Below are positions 1-13,525 of a stretch of DNA of 64,000 bases, one piece after another. Source of the stretch: Climacteris rufus (taxonomy: Eukaryota; Chordata; Aves; Passeriformes; Climacteridae); contig VZRZ01002225.1 in assembly GCA_013398175.1 (NCBI GenBank), positions 1,176,019 to 1,240,018 of the forward strand, in the 5' to 3' direction. Under the pieces are notes generated by a model. The model saw only the letters and a program-made list of their open reading frames with translations, ran no database searches and was not told where the DNA came from. Made by a program: the position numbers and the translations under genes. Position 1 is the stretch's first letter; each line of letters starts with the position of its first letter.

Positions 1-3000
1 AAAAAAAAAAAAAAAGAAAGAAAAGAAACAACCCTGGATTAGGAAGCCTGAGACTCCTCTTAGCTTTTAACACTTGGGATATGTGCAGAAATCCCGCCTG
101 ACATCAGATACAGATACCACAATTTAGTGGACTTATCTATCTCAGTTTCCTGACAGAAATGCATCCAAAAAATCCCATCCTCAATCTGGAATTTTATTCT
201 CCTTCTTTGTTATCTTTTGCCTCTAAACCAGCAAATACGTGGAGCTACTGAGACACAAAATGCATTGCAAACAGTGCAAAAAAATTTTCAGTCTTCATTT
301 TATAATACACAGATTTTAAATATGTAACAATAGAAATACACATAAAATCGAAGTATTTTGACATATAGTAGGGTTCGCTTCTGAAAATACTGACAGGAAA
401 TTATTGCATGCATGAAGGACTGGCTAGAGTACTATACCTTGTTATGCTTTAATAATCTTCCACATAGGAAAACTGAACCATTTTAGGGACCAATAGGTTA
501 AGAAAACTCAGTCCTTTTACTCTCTGTATATATCTCTCTGTCTAGCACTTGCTGTATTTATTCTCTTTAGTATTTTCACGATTTAGCATCCTTCACCATA
601 ATTGTTTTGAAAAAATCTTTGGCTCTTACGATTTCTTTTTCCTAGAATGCCATTTCATTCCCATTTCCAGTCCTCTTGGATGTGCAATCACTTAGTACCT
701 CCAAACTAAATGCTTAATTTCCACTGAATTCTTTTCCATTTCAAAATCATACCCATAGTAATGCACACAGAGCCTTATTAAGAGGTCCAGAAGAGGACAT
801 CAACTGACTGTTATTTGAACCAGTACTTTCTACATTATCTGAAAAGTTCCACACTATTTCCATTAAGGACAAACAGCTCCTTGGGAGATCCCTTGTTCCC
901 AATCTGCTCAAAGTGACTGACAGGTCACTGCAGTGTAATAGCAAACCCCTTATTTATGAAAACTGGCCTATTGAAGTCAATGATTGCTGAGCAGAACCTT
1001 CTCAGCATTTTCTCCAAAAGAGGGTAAAATGTAATTCAGAATCAATCAAAAATGTTTCAGATTGTGTCTCCAGAACAAGAGGAAATGTGTTATACCTCAG
1101 CTAAGCCACAGACAGAAGGGAATACTCCTTGGGCAAAGGATTCCCAAAAAATAAAGTCAGGAGAAACATACACAATACAACATTTTCTACAACAGAAGAT
1201 TTACATGTGCCAGGCAAGGGAGTGATTAAGATGCAAGATGCCTATCACTGTGTCCAAGCTATCTGGTCCACCAGCCATGTTTGCAGAAAAATGATTATCA
1301 TGATTTACCTGAGTCACAAAACTGATGTCAGATATGCAAAAACCAGACAAGCAAAGAAAACCAAACAAAACCTCTCAGCTTACTATAACAGCTTGTGAAG
1401 GCAGGTGTGGATCAACTGAGGGGCAAGCAGTTCAGCTGCCAGCCAAGGGAGAAAAATAACCTTCAGCATTATTGATCTAATTATTAGGAGATACAGAATG
1501 AAGATGATTTCAGGAACAGAATTCCTCAGGTTTAAGCAAATGTCCAAATATGACCTGGCCTGTGGGTCCAGGATTGTTTTCAACATTCATTTTCTTACTC
1601 ATGTTAGGTCTCAGTTTTAAAAGAGTCTATGGTTCCTGTGCCAGAATCAACCCTTTTCCAACCCCCACTCTTCAGTCACTAAGACCAGTAGCAATTAACT
1701 AAATTAGAGGAAAATATCTTGGGTAGTCTGTAAACATCCATTACTCACAAAACTTGGTTAGTATCTTTTCACTGTACTTTAATGAGCTGCTGAATAAGAT
1801 ATGGTAGGCTGAAATTATATTGCCCGTTCATGAAACCAGAGAACTTTACTGCTTTTTATGACTTTCATGATTAATAAATCTCAGATGAGAAGGGACTATG
1901 GTGTTTCATTGATTTACATAGCACAGGCTATGGACTTCCTACAGCAAATTCATAGTTTCAGTTATGTCAGAACTTATTTTCCAGAAAGGTGTCCCAGGCA
2001 TACCCAGTATGTAAGAAACAATGAATAGACCACATTGAAAAGTGAACTGTGACAAAGATTAATAATCTCACAACTCAAACCTTGTAATTTATTTCTGCTG
2101 TGGAATTATTTTCCATCACCTTCTCACTGAAGGTGAGGAGAAACCTGACTTGCAGAAATGAGATGAGAACAAGAAAAGTGAACTTTAACCACTACTGCCA
2201 GATATGCTTATTTCTGACATGTTCCTTGTACAGGGAACATGAAGGAATAATTTTCACCCTTACTGAGAAACAGACCAATCCACACCATTCCTGAAAATGT
2301 AAATGAATATACCTGCAAGTGCCTTCAAGATTTACTAAGACACATACTACCTTATTTCTTACAGAAAACCATTTATTTTCTTCTTCTCAGTCCAGTATTG
2401 CAGTTCACACATAATTTCATTACCAGCTCTTCAAACTGAGCAGGGACTTTGTTGTTATTGCACCAGCAGATGATGTCAATTCAATACATGTTAAATGCTC
2501 TCTCTGACTCTGTACATGTTTTCTCTGGGTAAAACATGACAAAAATCTGGTTGAACAGAATTTGGAATGAAGGCTTATGACCCTTTTGACACACTAAAAA
2601 TAATTTCGATAAATGGAGCTTGATATTTTTCTTTCCAACTTATTTTCAGAGCTAAAAAAAGAAAGAGTAAGAGCCTGAATACAGTTTAGGTCACACCCAC
2701 ACAAAACCCCAACAAACAAAACAGAAAAATCCCCACTTAACATTTGGTAAAGTGTCAAGCAGCATTAATTAAATCATTACTATAAAAAGAAAGAGGTAAA
2801 ATATGAAAAGACTGTAATACAAATACTGACCAGATGCAGTTTTCAAGCACCAATATTTACCGCATTGTTTCTTCCTACTAGTTGAAGAATCCTACAGATT
2901 ATCCCTTGAAAGAAACTTAAAAAACTCCTGCTATCGTGGTACCAAAAGTGTGTCTGCTCCTATATTGTTTACAATGTCTTGGCAACTTCTGTCTACTTTT

Positions 3001-6000
3001 TTTTAAGAACTGAGGGCTTGTAATTATTTAAAAATTGGTCTTGATTAAAAAACCTCTGACTTTAGGGACAAGATATCAGGATGTAACACAGCAACAACTT
3101 AGAGGTGAAAAGCCATGCTCTGATTTAAAAACAATGCAGGAGACACTTATGGAGATGAAATGCAATCAATAAAAAAGCCCTTAAGATTTTTCCTTAAGAT
3201 TTTTTTGTTTGCAAAACAAAATGTGTTTTTTCCCCAAACAAAAATATAATGGGCTTGTGATAAGAAAAGAAGACAGTGGAGTTTTCAAGTCTAAGGAAAA
3301 CCTTAACAAAATCTTTCATTTTCTCCCCCCTTTTTTTTTTTTAAACTTTCTTTTAAACTTTGTTGTGAATGTTTTTATCATCAGGCCTAGAAGCAACTAT
3401 CAAACCCTAAGCACAGTTAGAGAACCTTTACACTCTTAAATGTAAGGATGACTACTTTACATGTATTGCAAGCATTACATTTCTGTATTCACTAAAAAGA
3501 TAACTCCAGCAATTCAGTTGGAAAAGACTGTTGATTCCATATCATCAGGTGCTGGTGCATACCAGACTTCCTGGATGGGTCCCACAGGACTACTGATCAA
3601 ATTCCAAAAGCTGCTTGTTTTGTCTGATCTGGTGAAATCCCTGCTTGAAGTATCAAGGCTGTAGACACTGAGCAAACATTCATTCATCAGCATTTGAGAA
3701 CCACACACAGATTCAATGTTGTAGCAGCCTGCAGCCTTTTCATACTCTGGATTGCAGCAAACTCCAATGCTAAATCTCTATTAACATGAATAATCTCACT
3801 CTTTATTTTCTGTGAACACGTGATGCTGTAGAAAATACTAATGTCTAGAAATGCCTACAGTTCCTCACATTCAAGAATAAATAAAAAAATATTTTGAGCA
3901 CTTAAGCGTTAATATAATCTTCTAAGGACCTCATCCAGAGGAAAAAGAACGTGATCCAGGCTTAATGGATAATTACTGCTTTATTTGCAGCAATGGCATA
4001 AATTAAATATAACACTTAATAGAGTGTTAAGATATAAACACTTAATAGAGGCAGTTATTGTAACACTAAATCAAGGCTAGATATTTTGATTCTAGTCTGT
4101 CTTGTTTAGTCCATGGTGAATGACTAATAGTAAACCTCTGAAAATCTGTTATTAAAGAGGAAGATTAAAGCTGTGTCTAAACAAATTATTAAGGCAGGCT
4201 TTAATTTTAATAGTATCCTTTATCCTTTTTGTGGTAGAGAGAAGCTATAATGAAGAAAAATAAAACTCTTTATGATATTCAGGGTAATAATCATCTCTGG
4301 AGGAAGTAAGGGGAAAGGAAAAGGAAATTATTACTTGGAGCAACTGATTGCAGCTCTTGCTGTTCAAATTTGATCCTGTTTTCTTCAAGATAAACATGAT
4401 TACGTACAAGAGACGGAAAAGAACAGTACAAATGGGAAATCCAGTCTGTCTGCTCCCTGGCTGTCAACTCTGACTTCATCTGCAACTGTGCTGCTTGAGA
4501 AAGCACAGCACATGGATTTCAGCTTCCCAGAGATCTGGAAAGATCTAACAACACTGAGCTAAGGCTATGATTTTCCTTTAATTTTGGGTCACAGTCTTGC
4601 AGATTTTTGCATGCCAGCAATCCTTAACAGCTAAGCATAATGAAGTAATAAAAGGGTGGGAAGTAAATCGAGGTGGAAAAGGAAACAATGGGTGGCCCCA
4701 TGGCATTATCATGGAGGTGAGCACTGAGAAGACAAGCACTAAGGATAATTTGTGATGCCCAAAAGAAAAGACATGTAGTATGGCTTTCCCCACTTCCGGA
4801 AGTTCAGGCCTAGATTACAGCAGATCAGTTTTGGTCATTGCACTCACACTTTATTTTTCTCATTTACATTCTTAACACCAGCTTTGACATGCTAGTTCAT
4901 TAGTCTAACTTTAATTATTTTGCTGACTTTTAGTCTATTTCATTTATTTATTAGGTGCAGATGTAAGGCATGTAGCACATTAAAACATATGTGAAATGTA
5001 TATCCCTGCATGCAAAAGGACAATTGGAAATTTGTTACCCTGGAAAAATTTGAATGTAGGTTACTCCACAGGATGACTAATGGCCTGGCAAGTTCTGACT
5101 TGCAATCAGTAAATAGTAGTTTCTAGTATTACCCTACCAAAAGGATTCTGCAATTGTTATGAAATCAGGGTGTGCCAAGAACAAAGAGAAATATTCACAG
5201 TTGAAGATTTCCTGGCATAAATAAATAGGTACAGAGAAGTAGGGAGTAAACACTGATTCCTTCACTGTAATTCAATAAATAAGATTTCCCTTGAGGAAGC
5301 TGCTGGTTCAATGAAGTTCAAATTTGGAAATACTTGTAAGTAGAGGAGCATTTAAAATCCATTCCAGATACGTTCTGTGAACAAGTGTGTGTGGGAAGAT
5401 GTTTCTAAGGTGGATGTTGATTAGTAACTATTGATTCTTTTAATCGTGAGCAATTAGTTGCCATTAAGGGTGTTAAAAAAAAACAAAAAAAAACCCCCAT
5501 AGGATAAAGTACTATATCCAAGGTCTACAAACTGTATTTACCTTCTGCACCTGCATGTTCTCCCCTCACTCTCTTGGCCCTCCAGCTGCTTAGCTTTTCC
5601 TGGCAGCTTACAAATGTAATTGCTGTTTCCTTTTTCTGCTGTTCATGAAGTTGAATAATGCTGAAACAAGCCTGGCATTTGGAAACCTGCATTTGAACCA
5701 CCTGTGTGTTTGAAAGGCTGCTGCAATCTTTGCACTTGGTTTGCCTTTTTGCCTCCCTGAGCACACTGCAATTGAGAAAAGCAAACAGAGAAAAGAGGGA
5801 AAGAGCATCTCAGAGGCCACCTTTTTCCTCAAATGAAATGGAGAGAGACAACCATTCCACAGCCCACCACAGTGCTCAGAGTGGGCCCTTTGGTAGTATC
5901 CATGTAGCATTCCCAGCTGCACTTGCGCAGCCACAGAGGGGGAGAGCAGGACATGGCGTGGCAGAAACCCTGATGTGCTGTTCCCTGCTGGAATCCAACC

Positions 6001-6587
6001 CATGACAGAACAGACTCCTGCTCATCCCTTGGTGTGAGAGGCGCTTCCCAGTTACTAACAGTGCTGAGCACCAGACAGTGAGAGTCAAGCTCTATAATTT
6101 TGTCCATTGCTGTTAATTAACCTACTCCTTTTATGACAGTCTATCATTAGACAAGACACTATTTTTATACAACAAAAGATCACAAAGAAATAGCTATGGA
6201 GAGAGAAGGGAAAGTTATTGGAGTCCTGTGGAAAGGTCATACAGAAAAATAATTTTTCAGGTTTCCATGAAGTTTATTTTCCCTTTTCCCCACGTGAGAA
6301 GTTGGGATTAAAGACAACTGCCATGATCACTACTAACTGTAACCAACACTTTCACTCATTTTCCATATTTCATTCTCCATATCCAGATTAGTTTGTGGAA
6401 ATGCTGTTTTATTTACACTTTTAGATCACTTCAATTTTGACTTGTCATAATTACCTTATAATATGACTAAACACGTAAACATCTGCAATATGCCAACTCC
6501 AACAGTTCAGTAATAAAAACAAAGTGCAAAACGTGTGTTTTCTGATGATACATCTAGAATGAACATATTTTAAAAATAATATTTTAC
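1..6587. other. PIK3C2G intron sequence and left edge
   Basis: AT-rich sequence with a poly(A) start at bases 1-15. Apart from the tentative exon at 4404-4490 I see no supported gene. Two near-identical copies of a segment ending in ACACTTAATAGAG lie at about 4012-4049. The downstream C2 and kinase exons of PIK3C2G were not found here. Confidence 0.6.
4404..4490 (-). CDS. Candidate PIK3C2G exon 10 (tentative)
   Basis: This is an 87 bp open segment between a possible acceptor (gctttctcaagcag) and a possible donor (GTAC/gtaatc). It would enter in phase 1, as exon 9 requires, and leave in phase 1. It reads AQLQMKSELTAREQTDWI, then SHLYCSFPSLV. The human protein has an EL followed some 12 residues later by VYCNSF here, so SEL and LYCSF are suggestive, but the alignment needs a gap and identities are few. 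It could equally be intron. Confidence 0.25.
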
Positions 6588-6621
6588 CTTTGCCTGGTGT
6601 TTCCACACTTTGAAGAGGATT
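6588..6621 (-). CDS. PIK3C2G: PIK3C2G coding exon 9 (34 bp micro-exon)
   Basis: This is a very short exon with acceptor ctttatag and donor AAAG/gtaaaa. It begins in phase 0, as exon 8 demands, and ends one base into the next codon. It reads NPLQSVETPGK plus G. Human PIK3C2G has NFYQSSETSAKG here, with seven of twelve positions identical, including the QSxET core. The next exon must begin in phase 1 and was not found with confidence, so the gene continues past the left edge or in the first 6.5 kb. Confidence 0.78.
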
Positions 6622-9600
6622 CTATAAAGACATAACCAGAGGGGAAAAAAGTAATCAGTTAGTTCAGAAAAGACCAGGTAGCAGTTACAATGGTTGTAGG
6701 AATCATGGAAAATACAATGAAAAGGGGCAAGGATTTATCTCAACATTATGATGACACAAGACATGACACAAGGGATTGAGAGTACCAGAACCTGCTTCTT
6801 CTACCACCTCAGACAAGTCACTGAAGATCTGATTTCTGTCAGTGTTTGGGCATGCTGAGATACAAGGAAGTACTTATCAACACTGAGCCTCTGCAGTGGT
6901 ATAACAGACAAAAGAATTCCCTCTCCATCCCTTTGCATCCCTTACACAGTCAGAGTTGACATCTCAGCATCCTCTCAAAGCTGAGGAGCAGCAAGTCTCC
7001 TCTCAAGTGCCCTCTATTCCATGTAAGTTCCTGTGCCAAAAATGGTGAAAATAGCTGTGCTCTTCAAAGGCCTTTGAGCAGGTAGCTGACCAGAGGTGGC
7101 CAACAGGAAATATTAGGTGAGGGGAGACCTCAAAGTGCTCTCCAACTCCCTCAGGAGCGGAAAGGACAGGCACTGATCTCTCCTCTCTGGTGACCAGTGA
7201 CAGGACCCAGGGGAGGTTTAAGTTGGATATTAGGAAAAGGTTTTTCACCCAGAGGGTGATTGACTACTGGAAGAGGCTCCCCAGGGAAGCGGTCACAGCA
7301 CCAAGCCTGACAGATGTCAAGAATTTGGACAATGCTTGCAGGCACAGGGTGGAATTCTTCAGGTTTGTCCTGTGCAGGGCCAGAAGCTGGACTTTGATGA
7401 TGCTTGTGGACCCCTTCCAACTCAGGATATTCTGTGATTCTATGAATCTGTGATCAGACCTGAATCCGCCAAAGTGACAAAAATAAGTAGCAAATCTTGA
7501 CCAGAAAGACCAGAAAGTTAATTCTGTGTTTCAGTGTTGCTTGTGGTTTGCACTGTTTGAACCCATGTCCCTGAAAGGTTTGCTGCCCTTTACAGTCATT
7601 AATCCCTTTGCAGTGGCAGTACATAAGTATTCAGCATGATGCTTAAAAATTACAATGCATGCAGAGGTGGCATAAAAATACAATGCTGGATGTACATTCT
7701 CCCTCTGGCATCCAGCTTGGAGCTGCCAGAATTTGTCTGGTAAAGATGAACAGAAGTACTCAAGTGCTTACTTGAGGGGGAAAAAGCAACATCCAGGCTG
7801 AGAATTATGTTTTCACAATGTTCATAATGCAGTGAGACAAATGGGAACAGAAATCTTTGTTCAATTCTCCCAAATTCTGGAAAATAAACAACCTTTTGGC
7901 ACAGTACTTATAATTTCAACATAGTATAGCATGCTTAATATATAACGGATTAGTGCCTGTTCTGGCAGGATTTGATCTCCTAGGACTTTTTGTGAGCTGC
8001 TGTAAGAAAGAAAGGGGGGGATAAAAAAGGAGATGAAAAACATTAATTGTGTATCAGGCCCAGAGCCTCCCCTGAATGGATTTTAAAATCCCAGGGCTAG
8101 GTTGGGTAGAGATTGAAATAATCACATTTATAAAGAGATGCAATCAGTTAAGAACAAAACTAGCTCTGCTGCCAGTTGCTTTTGTAATCTCTTAACTGTG
8201 GTACAGGAATGCACAGTACTGGCAGTGAGGAGGCAGTAAGGAGGGAATAAGTACAATTTAATTAAAGACAGAAAACTTAGAAACTAAGTTTCTTTGTTTT
8301 TCTTTTGGTTTACCTTTTTTTTAATAAAACCAGAATTAAGTAGAAGAACATTGAGATTTTTTTCAGAGTATGCAAGCACACATGCAGATAGGTATAAACA
8401 AACATATACTGGCCCTCTATGTAATTTACATTGGAAGAAGTAAGCAGTGGTTTCCTTGAGGCTTTATGTGCACATGTGCCAAAAGGATGTGTTAAAAAGT
8501 ATTCCACGCAAAACCACACCATATATTACACTAAAGCATCAGCAAACCATGGTGAAAAAGCAGTTAGAACTTTATTCTGGCAATTCTTCCTTACCTGATG
8601 TGTAATGCTGCAGCACTTGAGATGCAACAGGTAGTCGCAAAAATTTGTGGTGCAGTTTATCTGCTTATCTGAAAAAAGCCCCTTTTCCAGCTAACAAAAC
8701 ATTTGGTACTATGCTGATGGACATAATGGAAACAATTCAAGCAATCTGACAAGACATACTATTATTGTGGCATTTAATAATTTTGTCAGTACCTGGAATT
8801 CACATTAAAAATGACCCTACAATTTGAGTTTGAATAAAAAAGAGGCCTGCAGGAGTTGATGTTCCATCAAACAATTAGGTGCTGAGTACTGACTTTGACT
8901 ATTGACAGCAAAGGTGGTCAACTGTCTTTCTATAAATATTGATAAACAGAGATACAATCTAATTTGTTACATTTAGATACTATTCCATACATGCGGTAGT
9001 TCCATATAATGTGCAATCTCTATTTCTATAAAATGGAACAGTGTTCGGGTTACAAAACATGCAGAAATATATTTTACTGCTTTTATGACATTTATAGTTC
9101 AGTTGCTGACAAAGTTCTTTATAGAATCAAAGCCAAAACTTTTCTAGATTGCTGAAGTCTATTGACTGTCCTAGCAGCTATTTCTCAAAGGGATAAAAAG
9201 CCAGCAGCAGCATTTGCTGGTGCAGGCATAGTTGGGCTTCTTTTTTCCCCTTCACTTGTTTGAAGTCAGTTGTTAGTCAGGTCTGCTTCAGCAAAGAGGG
9301 AGTCAGAGGGAGAGGGGTGTCAGTCAAGGTCACAGGCAGCTTCTACAGGAAGGCTTCAAGGGACAGACAACCAGCTCAGCTAACCCAGCCTGAAAGGCAG
9401 TGTTAAGAGAACAAAACCTCAATGATTTTAAACTTTAGAAAGTGGGTAATAACCTAGTCAGTATTCTTCAAGAGACACGTGCAGCAGCCTCTTATTGAAT
9501 ATTAGGGCAGAAAAATATTTAAGACTATTCAATCAGGACACAATCTCTTTTAACATGCAGAAGAGGCTATTCAGGAACAGTATCATTTTGCTCATTACAG

Positions 9601-11906
9601 ATGAGCAAACAGCATCATTATCATCACCACCACTACTTATCATTTGTAGCCTCTGGAGATCCCAGCCAGGACCAAGACTCTGCCGTGCTGAAGACTGTAC
9701 ACATAGATAAGGAGAGGTATTCCTTGCTCTGAAGGGTTTATAATTTAAATAGGTAACATAGAAAAAGGAAAGTGTATTACTCCCTCCATGTAAGGAAGAA
9801 CGTGAAATTTGGTCCAGGAGAACCTATATATATACGAGACAGTTTATACAGTGGAGTTGGAAATTTGACACATGCTGGAGAATGTGCAACTGAAGAGTAG
9901 GATTTTTTGTTTGGTTGTTTTTAGAATAAGATGAATCAGCTCATAATTTCATAATTTGCCTAGTAATAATCACTTAATCTCTAAAATAAAAACATTATTT
10001 GCATGGCAATGACTCTGAAGACAAGCAGAAGCAAATGTGAACATCAACAGAAACATGACTTGAAAAAGATGACCTGTAGTCTTTGGGTTTTGTCCCATTA
10101 TGTAATTCCTTATGGCATGATGTGAGGTTTTCTGACTTCTCAAGACAAGCCACACTAATAGGAACTGATTTGTCTCTTTGACCACTGCATCTTTTTCTCT
10201 GCACAAATTCAGAGAGGATGGGGCTGCAAATGGACTCAAGGATACTCAGTAAATAAAAGTCAGTTATAGGAGGTAGTTAACACATTGCGTTCACAGAGCT
10301 GACCTGAACACTCAAAGAGAAAATACACTTAATTTTTCTTATCTCAAAAAAAAAAATCTTTAAACAAATTATTCCCAATACATTTTTTCTGCTCCAATTC
10401 CTTTCTAAAAGAAAGTTCTGATACTGTCCTCTCCAGTTTTTAACTGGACCCAGCCCTTTGTCTATATCTTAAGAAAGATTCTGGGTAGGTAAAAAACTTT
10501 TCTCAAGGAGGTGATGCTGATCATCCTGATGTCTCTCAGGACAGTCTGGAGTTTAATTGAAAAGCAGATCACATGAATCCCTTCTTACTTCTTTTATCTC
10601 TTTCTCTACTGCATTTGCCCTGTAATAGACAAGAATAACTTTTCTGGAATGGAGATATACTTATTTCCATTTGATTCCACATCATGCCAGATAAAATGTG
10701 TGCTGACACAGACCCATTTATGCAGGAATTTACCCTCAGTAGTGACTTCTAATAATTGATGCTGAAGCAGACATTGAAAGATTTAGGATAATATAGAAAC
10801 AAGAATTACAGTTAGTCATGAACTAGAAGGGAAGCAAGAGGACACTTAAGTGAATCAGCTGGTCAGTCTGAGCAATAAACCAAAAAGCCTTGAGTTGTGT
10901 TGGTTCTTCCAGCCCTAGGTGCTCTTACACATATCACAAGCCACGGGAAAAAAACAAAATCAAACCAAACAAATAATAAAGAGAAAGAATAAAAGTCCTG
11001 TAAGCAGGTTATGATTTGAACACAGGCATCTAATCCAGTTTGACATATTTTTCTAAACAATATTGCTGTGAGGAAAAAATGACAGAAACCATACAAGGAA
11101 AAAAGAGATTTAATTAGTAATTTATTAATTTTTTTAAAAGGTGGGAAGATGGAATTCCAGTAGGGTGTGAAAAAATTAGCATGACTTACAGTTACACCAG
11201 ACTAAATCCAAGTGATTAATGGCTCAATTTTCAAATTTGCTGAGCACCTGTGTCTCCAAATTGCTGACTTCAAAAGAATTTTTGGGTGCTCAGAACTTCT
11301 GTAAATCAGGTCACAGTGACTTGTCTAAGGTCATACCAAAGCAGCTGATGACAAATTTGAGAACAGATACTGCCCTCCAAAGTCCCAGTTCACAATTATA
11401 AAGAAACCCCTGGAAAACCTATTTCAGTGTTTTAAGAGTATTTCAGCTAAAATAGGGACTATATGATGCTGGTACTTCTTTGCATAAATAGCAGGGACAT
11501 TTTAATCTGAAAAAATCATACTGTAAATGACATTTACAGAATAATTTATTGTTGTTATTATTAAGATTGTTACTATTGTTGTTGTTAACAACCTATGCTA
11601 AAAATACAGAAATCTAATACTTTGAAGTCACATGACTTGGTAAATAGATGATGGGGCAAAGCAGAGATTGTTTGATAAGGAACAAGAAAGAAAAACGGGA
11701 GAATATCAGTTCCAGTTAAAGACATGTCAAGTCTTCTGTTGCTCCTCTGCTCAACAGTCTTTTTTCACAGTGCCTCTACCCAACAATTGTGAAAGGGAAA
11801 ATATGGAGCCAAACAGAAAATTGAATTGATCAATCAAAAAAATTAGTGATACCCATTCAAGTTCCAGTTTTAAAGAGAAAAATATGACATCACATGCATC
11901 TTTTAC
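6622..11906. other. PIK3C2G intron 8
   Basis: Intronic sequence holding the CR1 fragment at 7118-7452. A splice-bounded open stretch at 8588-8653 was considered and rejected. A short ATC/ACC-rich tract lies at 9613-9640 and a TTG/TTA-rich tract at 11545-11590. Nothing else was recognised. Confidence 0.7.
7118..7452 (+). mobile_element. CR1 LINE 3'-end fragment
   Basis: This plus-oriented CR1 tail contains AGTGACAGGACCCAGGGGAG, GTTTAAGTTGGATATTAGG, ACTGGAAGAGGCTCCCCAGG and the diagnostic CR1 terminus GATTCTATGAATCTGTGA. It is 5'-truncated, the usual form of CR1 insertions, and lies in PIK3C2G intron 8 antisense to the gene. Confidence 0.88.
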
Positions 11907-12023
11907 CTGTGCTTTCACCAATGCAAGGAGTTTCTGGACTGCATCAGTAATGTCTCTGGTTTCCACAAAACCAAGGACACTGCAGATGGCTTTAACTGCT
12001 TCTATCACGTTATCAGCTTTACT
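11907..12023 (-). CDS. PIK3C2G: PIK3C2G coding exon 8 (most diagnostic exon)
   Basis: This is a 117 bp exon, exactly 39 codons, phase 0 at both ends. The acceptor follows a long T tract (cctttttt then atcgacag) and the donor is CAG/gtaaaa. The reading contains NVIEAVKAICSVLGFVETR followed by DITDAVQKLLALVKAQ. Human PIK3C2G has NIIEEVKKICSVLGCVETK followed by QITDAVNEL here, so ICSVLGxVETxxITDAV is shared. This is the match that separates the gamma isoform from the alpha and beta class II kinases, to my knowledge. Confidence 0.93.
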
Positions 12024-13502
12024 CTGTCGATAAAAAAGGAGAAAATCCCACACAGTAGACACATGGCATTTATCAGAAATACCTTATCATAAACTTCACA
12101 CCAGTGAGGGTGTAGTAAATCCTACCTGCTCAAGCAAAGTTCAAACCATGCATTGGTCTGGCTACACTGAAATCACTACAGGCCAATAGCTTCCTAAGGA
12201 TACCATAATTTTAGCTGAAGTCCAGTTATCTTCCATGAAATAGACCTTATTGAAAATTGCAACAAATTTAGCATCAATGATGGATTTTAAGGCAAAATAT
12301 TGGTTTGTCTGAACTGCGTAAGTGTAGAAGCACTGCTAAGAAGCTTCTGAGGAAACCTGTGCCCAAGTGATTTGTGAGCTTTCTGAGGTTTTATGATTCT
12401 GTGAATTTATCCTCACTATTGTCTCCTACCCATCTCTGTGAGAGCTGAAAAACAGCCATGTTCCTCCTAAAAATAGTGACTGTGTGGGAGGCTGCATAAT
12501 CTGACACCTGTGGACTGAGTACTTCTGCAACTAGTTTTCTGCAATATTGTATATATACTTAAAAACTTTGGAATCTTATTGATCATAAATTCATGTCTTT
12601 AAATATTGCCACATGAAAAAAAAATCTCTAGATGAATAATCTCAGAAATACTTTGGGGAATTAAAAAAAAAACAACTTGGATCCCCCAGGGAAAAAAACC
12701 ACAATATTCAAATATCAAGTACTTTATGTTCGAGAAAATAAATAGACATAAAAATTCATGGGCTTTCTGCATAGTTATATCACTTCATTAAACCTTAAAA
12801 TACATTCTTTGAATAAGCAGAAGCTCTTCTATAAATATTCTCCATGTTACTGTACTGATCAGTGTTCCTTTTAGTGCACTATAGCGTGTCTATGTACCCA
12901 CAAAACCATTTATTTAACAAATCCACTTCATGCCTGAAAAATAAAAATTGAACCAAGATGAACTTTCTGTTTTCAAGCTTAAGGTCTATGTGCACACTGT
13001 ACTAAGAAAGTTAACACCTGTCATTACAAATAAATATAAAAATAGATTGAGTTTACTAATTCCACATTACCTGCCTTGAGCAGAACTAAAGCAGGGATGA
13101 ATTACATAAAATATCCTCAAATATTAGCTGGTCAGATTCTTTTAAATGTAATTGTTGGGGTATTTTTTAGTAATTAAGGACAGCCACACCTTTGCATACT
13201 ACAGTTTCTAGAGAGGAAAAGGCTATGGCTGACTGTGGTCTCTTGAGAACTTTAGATCCTCCTTGGGTCTGAAGTCGATTGACTGCTCTGCCAATTTACA
13301 AAGAGTGCATTTCCTGTCCCTCATATCTCTTTCCTAACCCTAATATTTTTATCATGGAGCTTTTGAAGGACATCCTCTACACACATGTATTGCCAGCAGT
13401 AGTAGAAACCTGTAAAAATGGTAGGGCTTTGCTACTATGTTTAACACCCAGAAACCCAAAGCATTATAAAAGCTGGTTTACTCTGAGTTGTTGAAAAAAT
13501 GA

Positions 13503-13525
13503 GTGTGTGTGTGTATATATATATA
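13503..13525. repeat. (GT)n(AT)n microsatellite
   Basis: Six GT dinucleotides run directly into about five AT dinucleotides. Confidence 0.9.

Noticed and set aside
5525..5764. Minus-strand open frame with several splice-like sites
   Set aside because: No frame combines correct entry phase, open reading and similarity to PIK3C2G; probably chance.
8588..8653. Minus-strand 66 bp open segment with acceptor-like and gtaagg donor, phase 0 to 0, between PIK3C2G exons 8 and 9
   Set aside because: The human protein leaves no room for 22 extra residues between the ITDAV and QSxET segments, and the translation shows no similarity.
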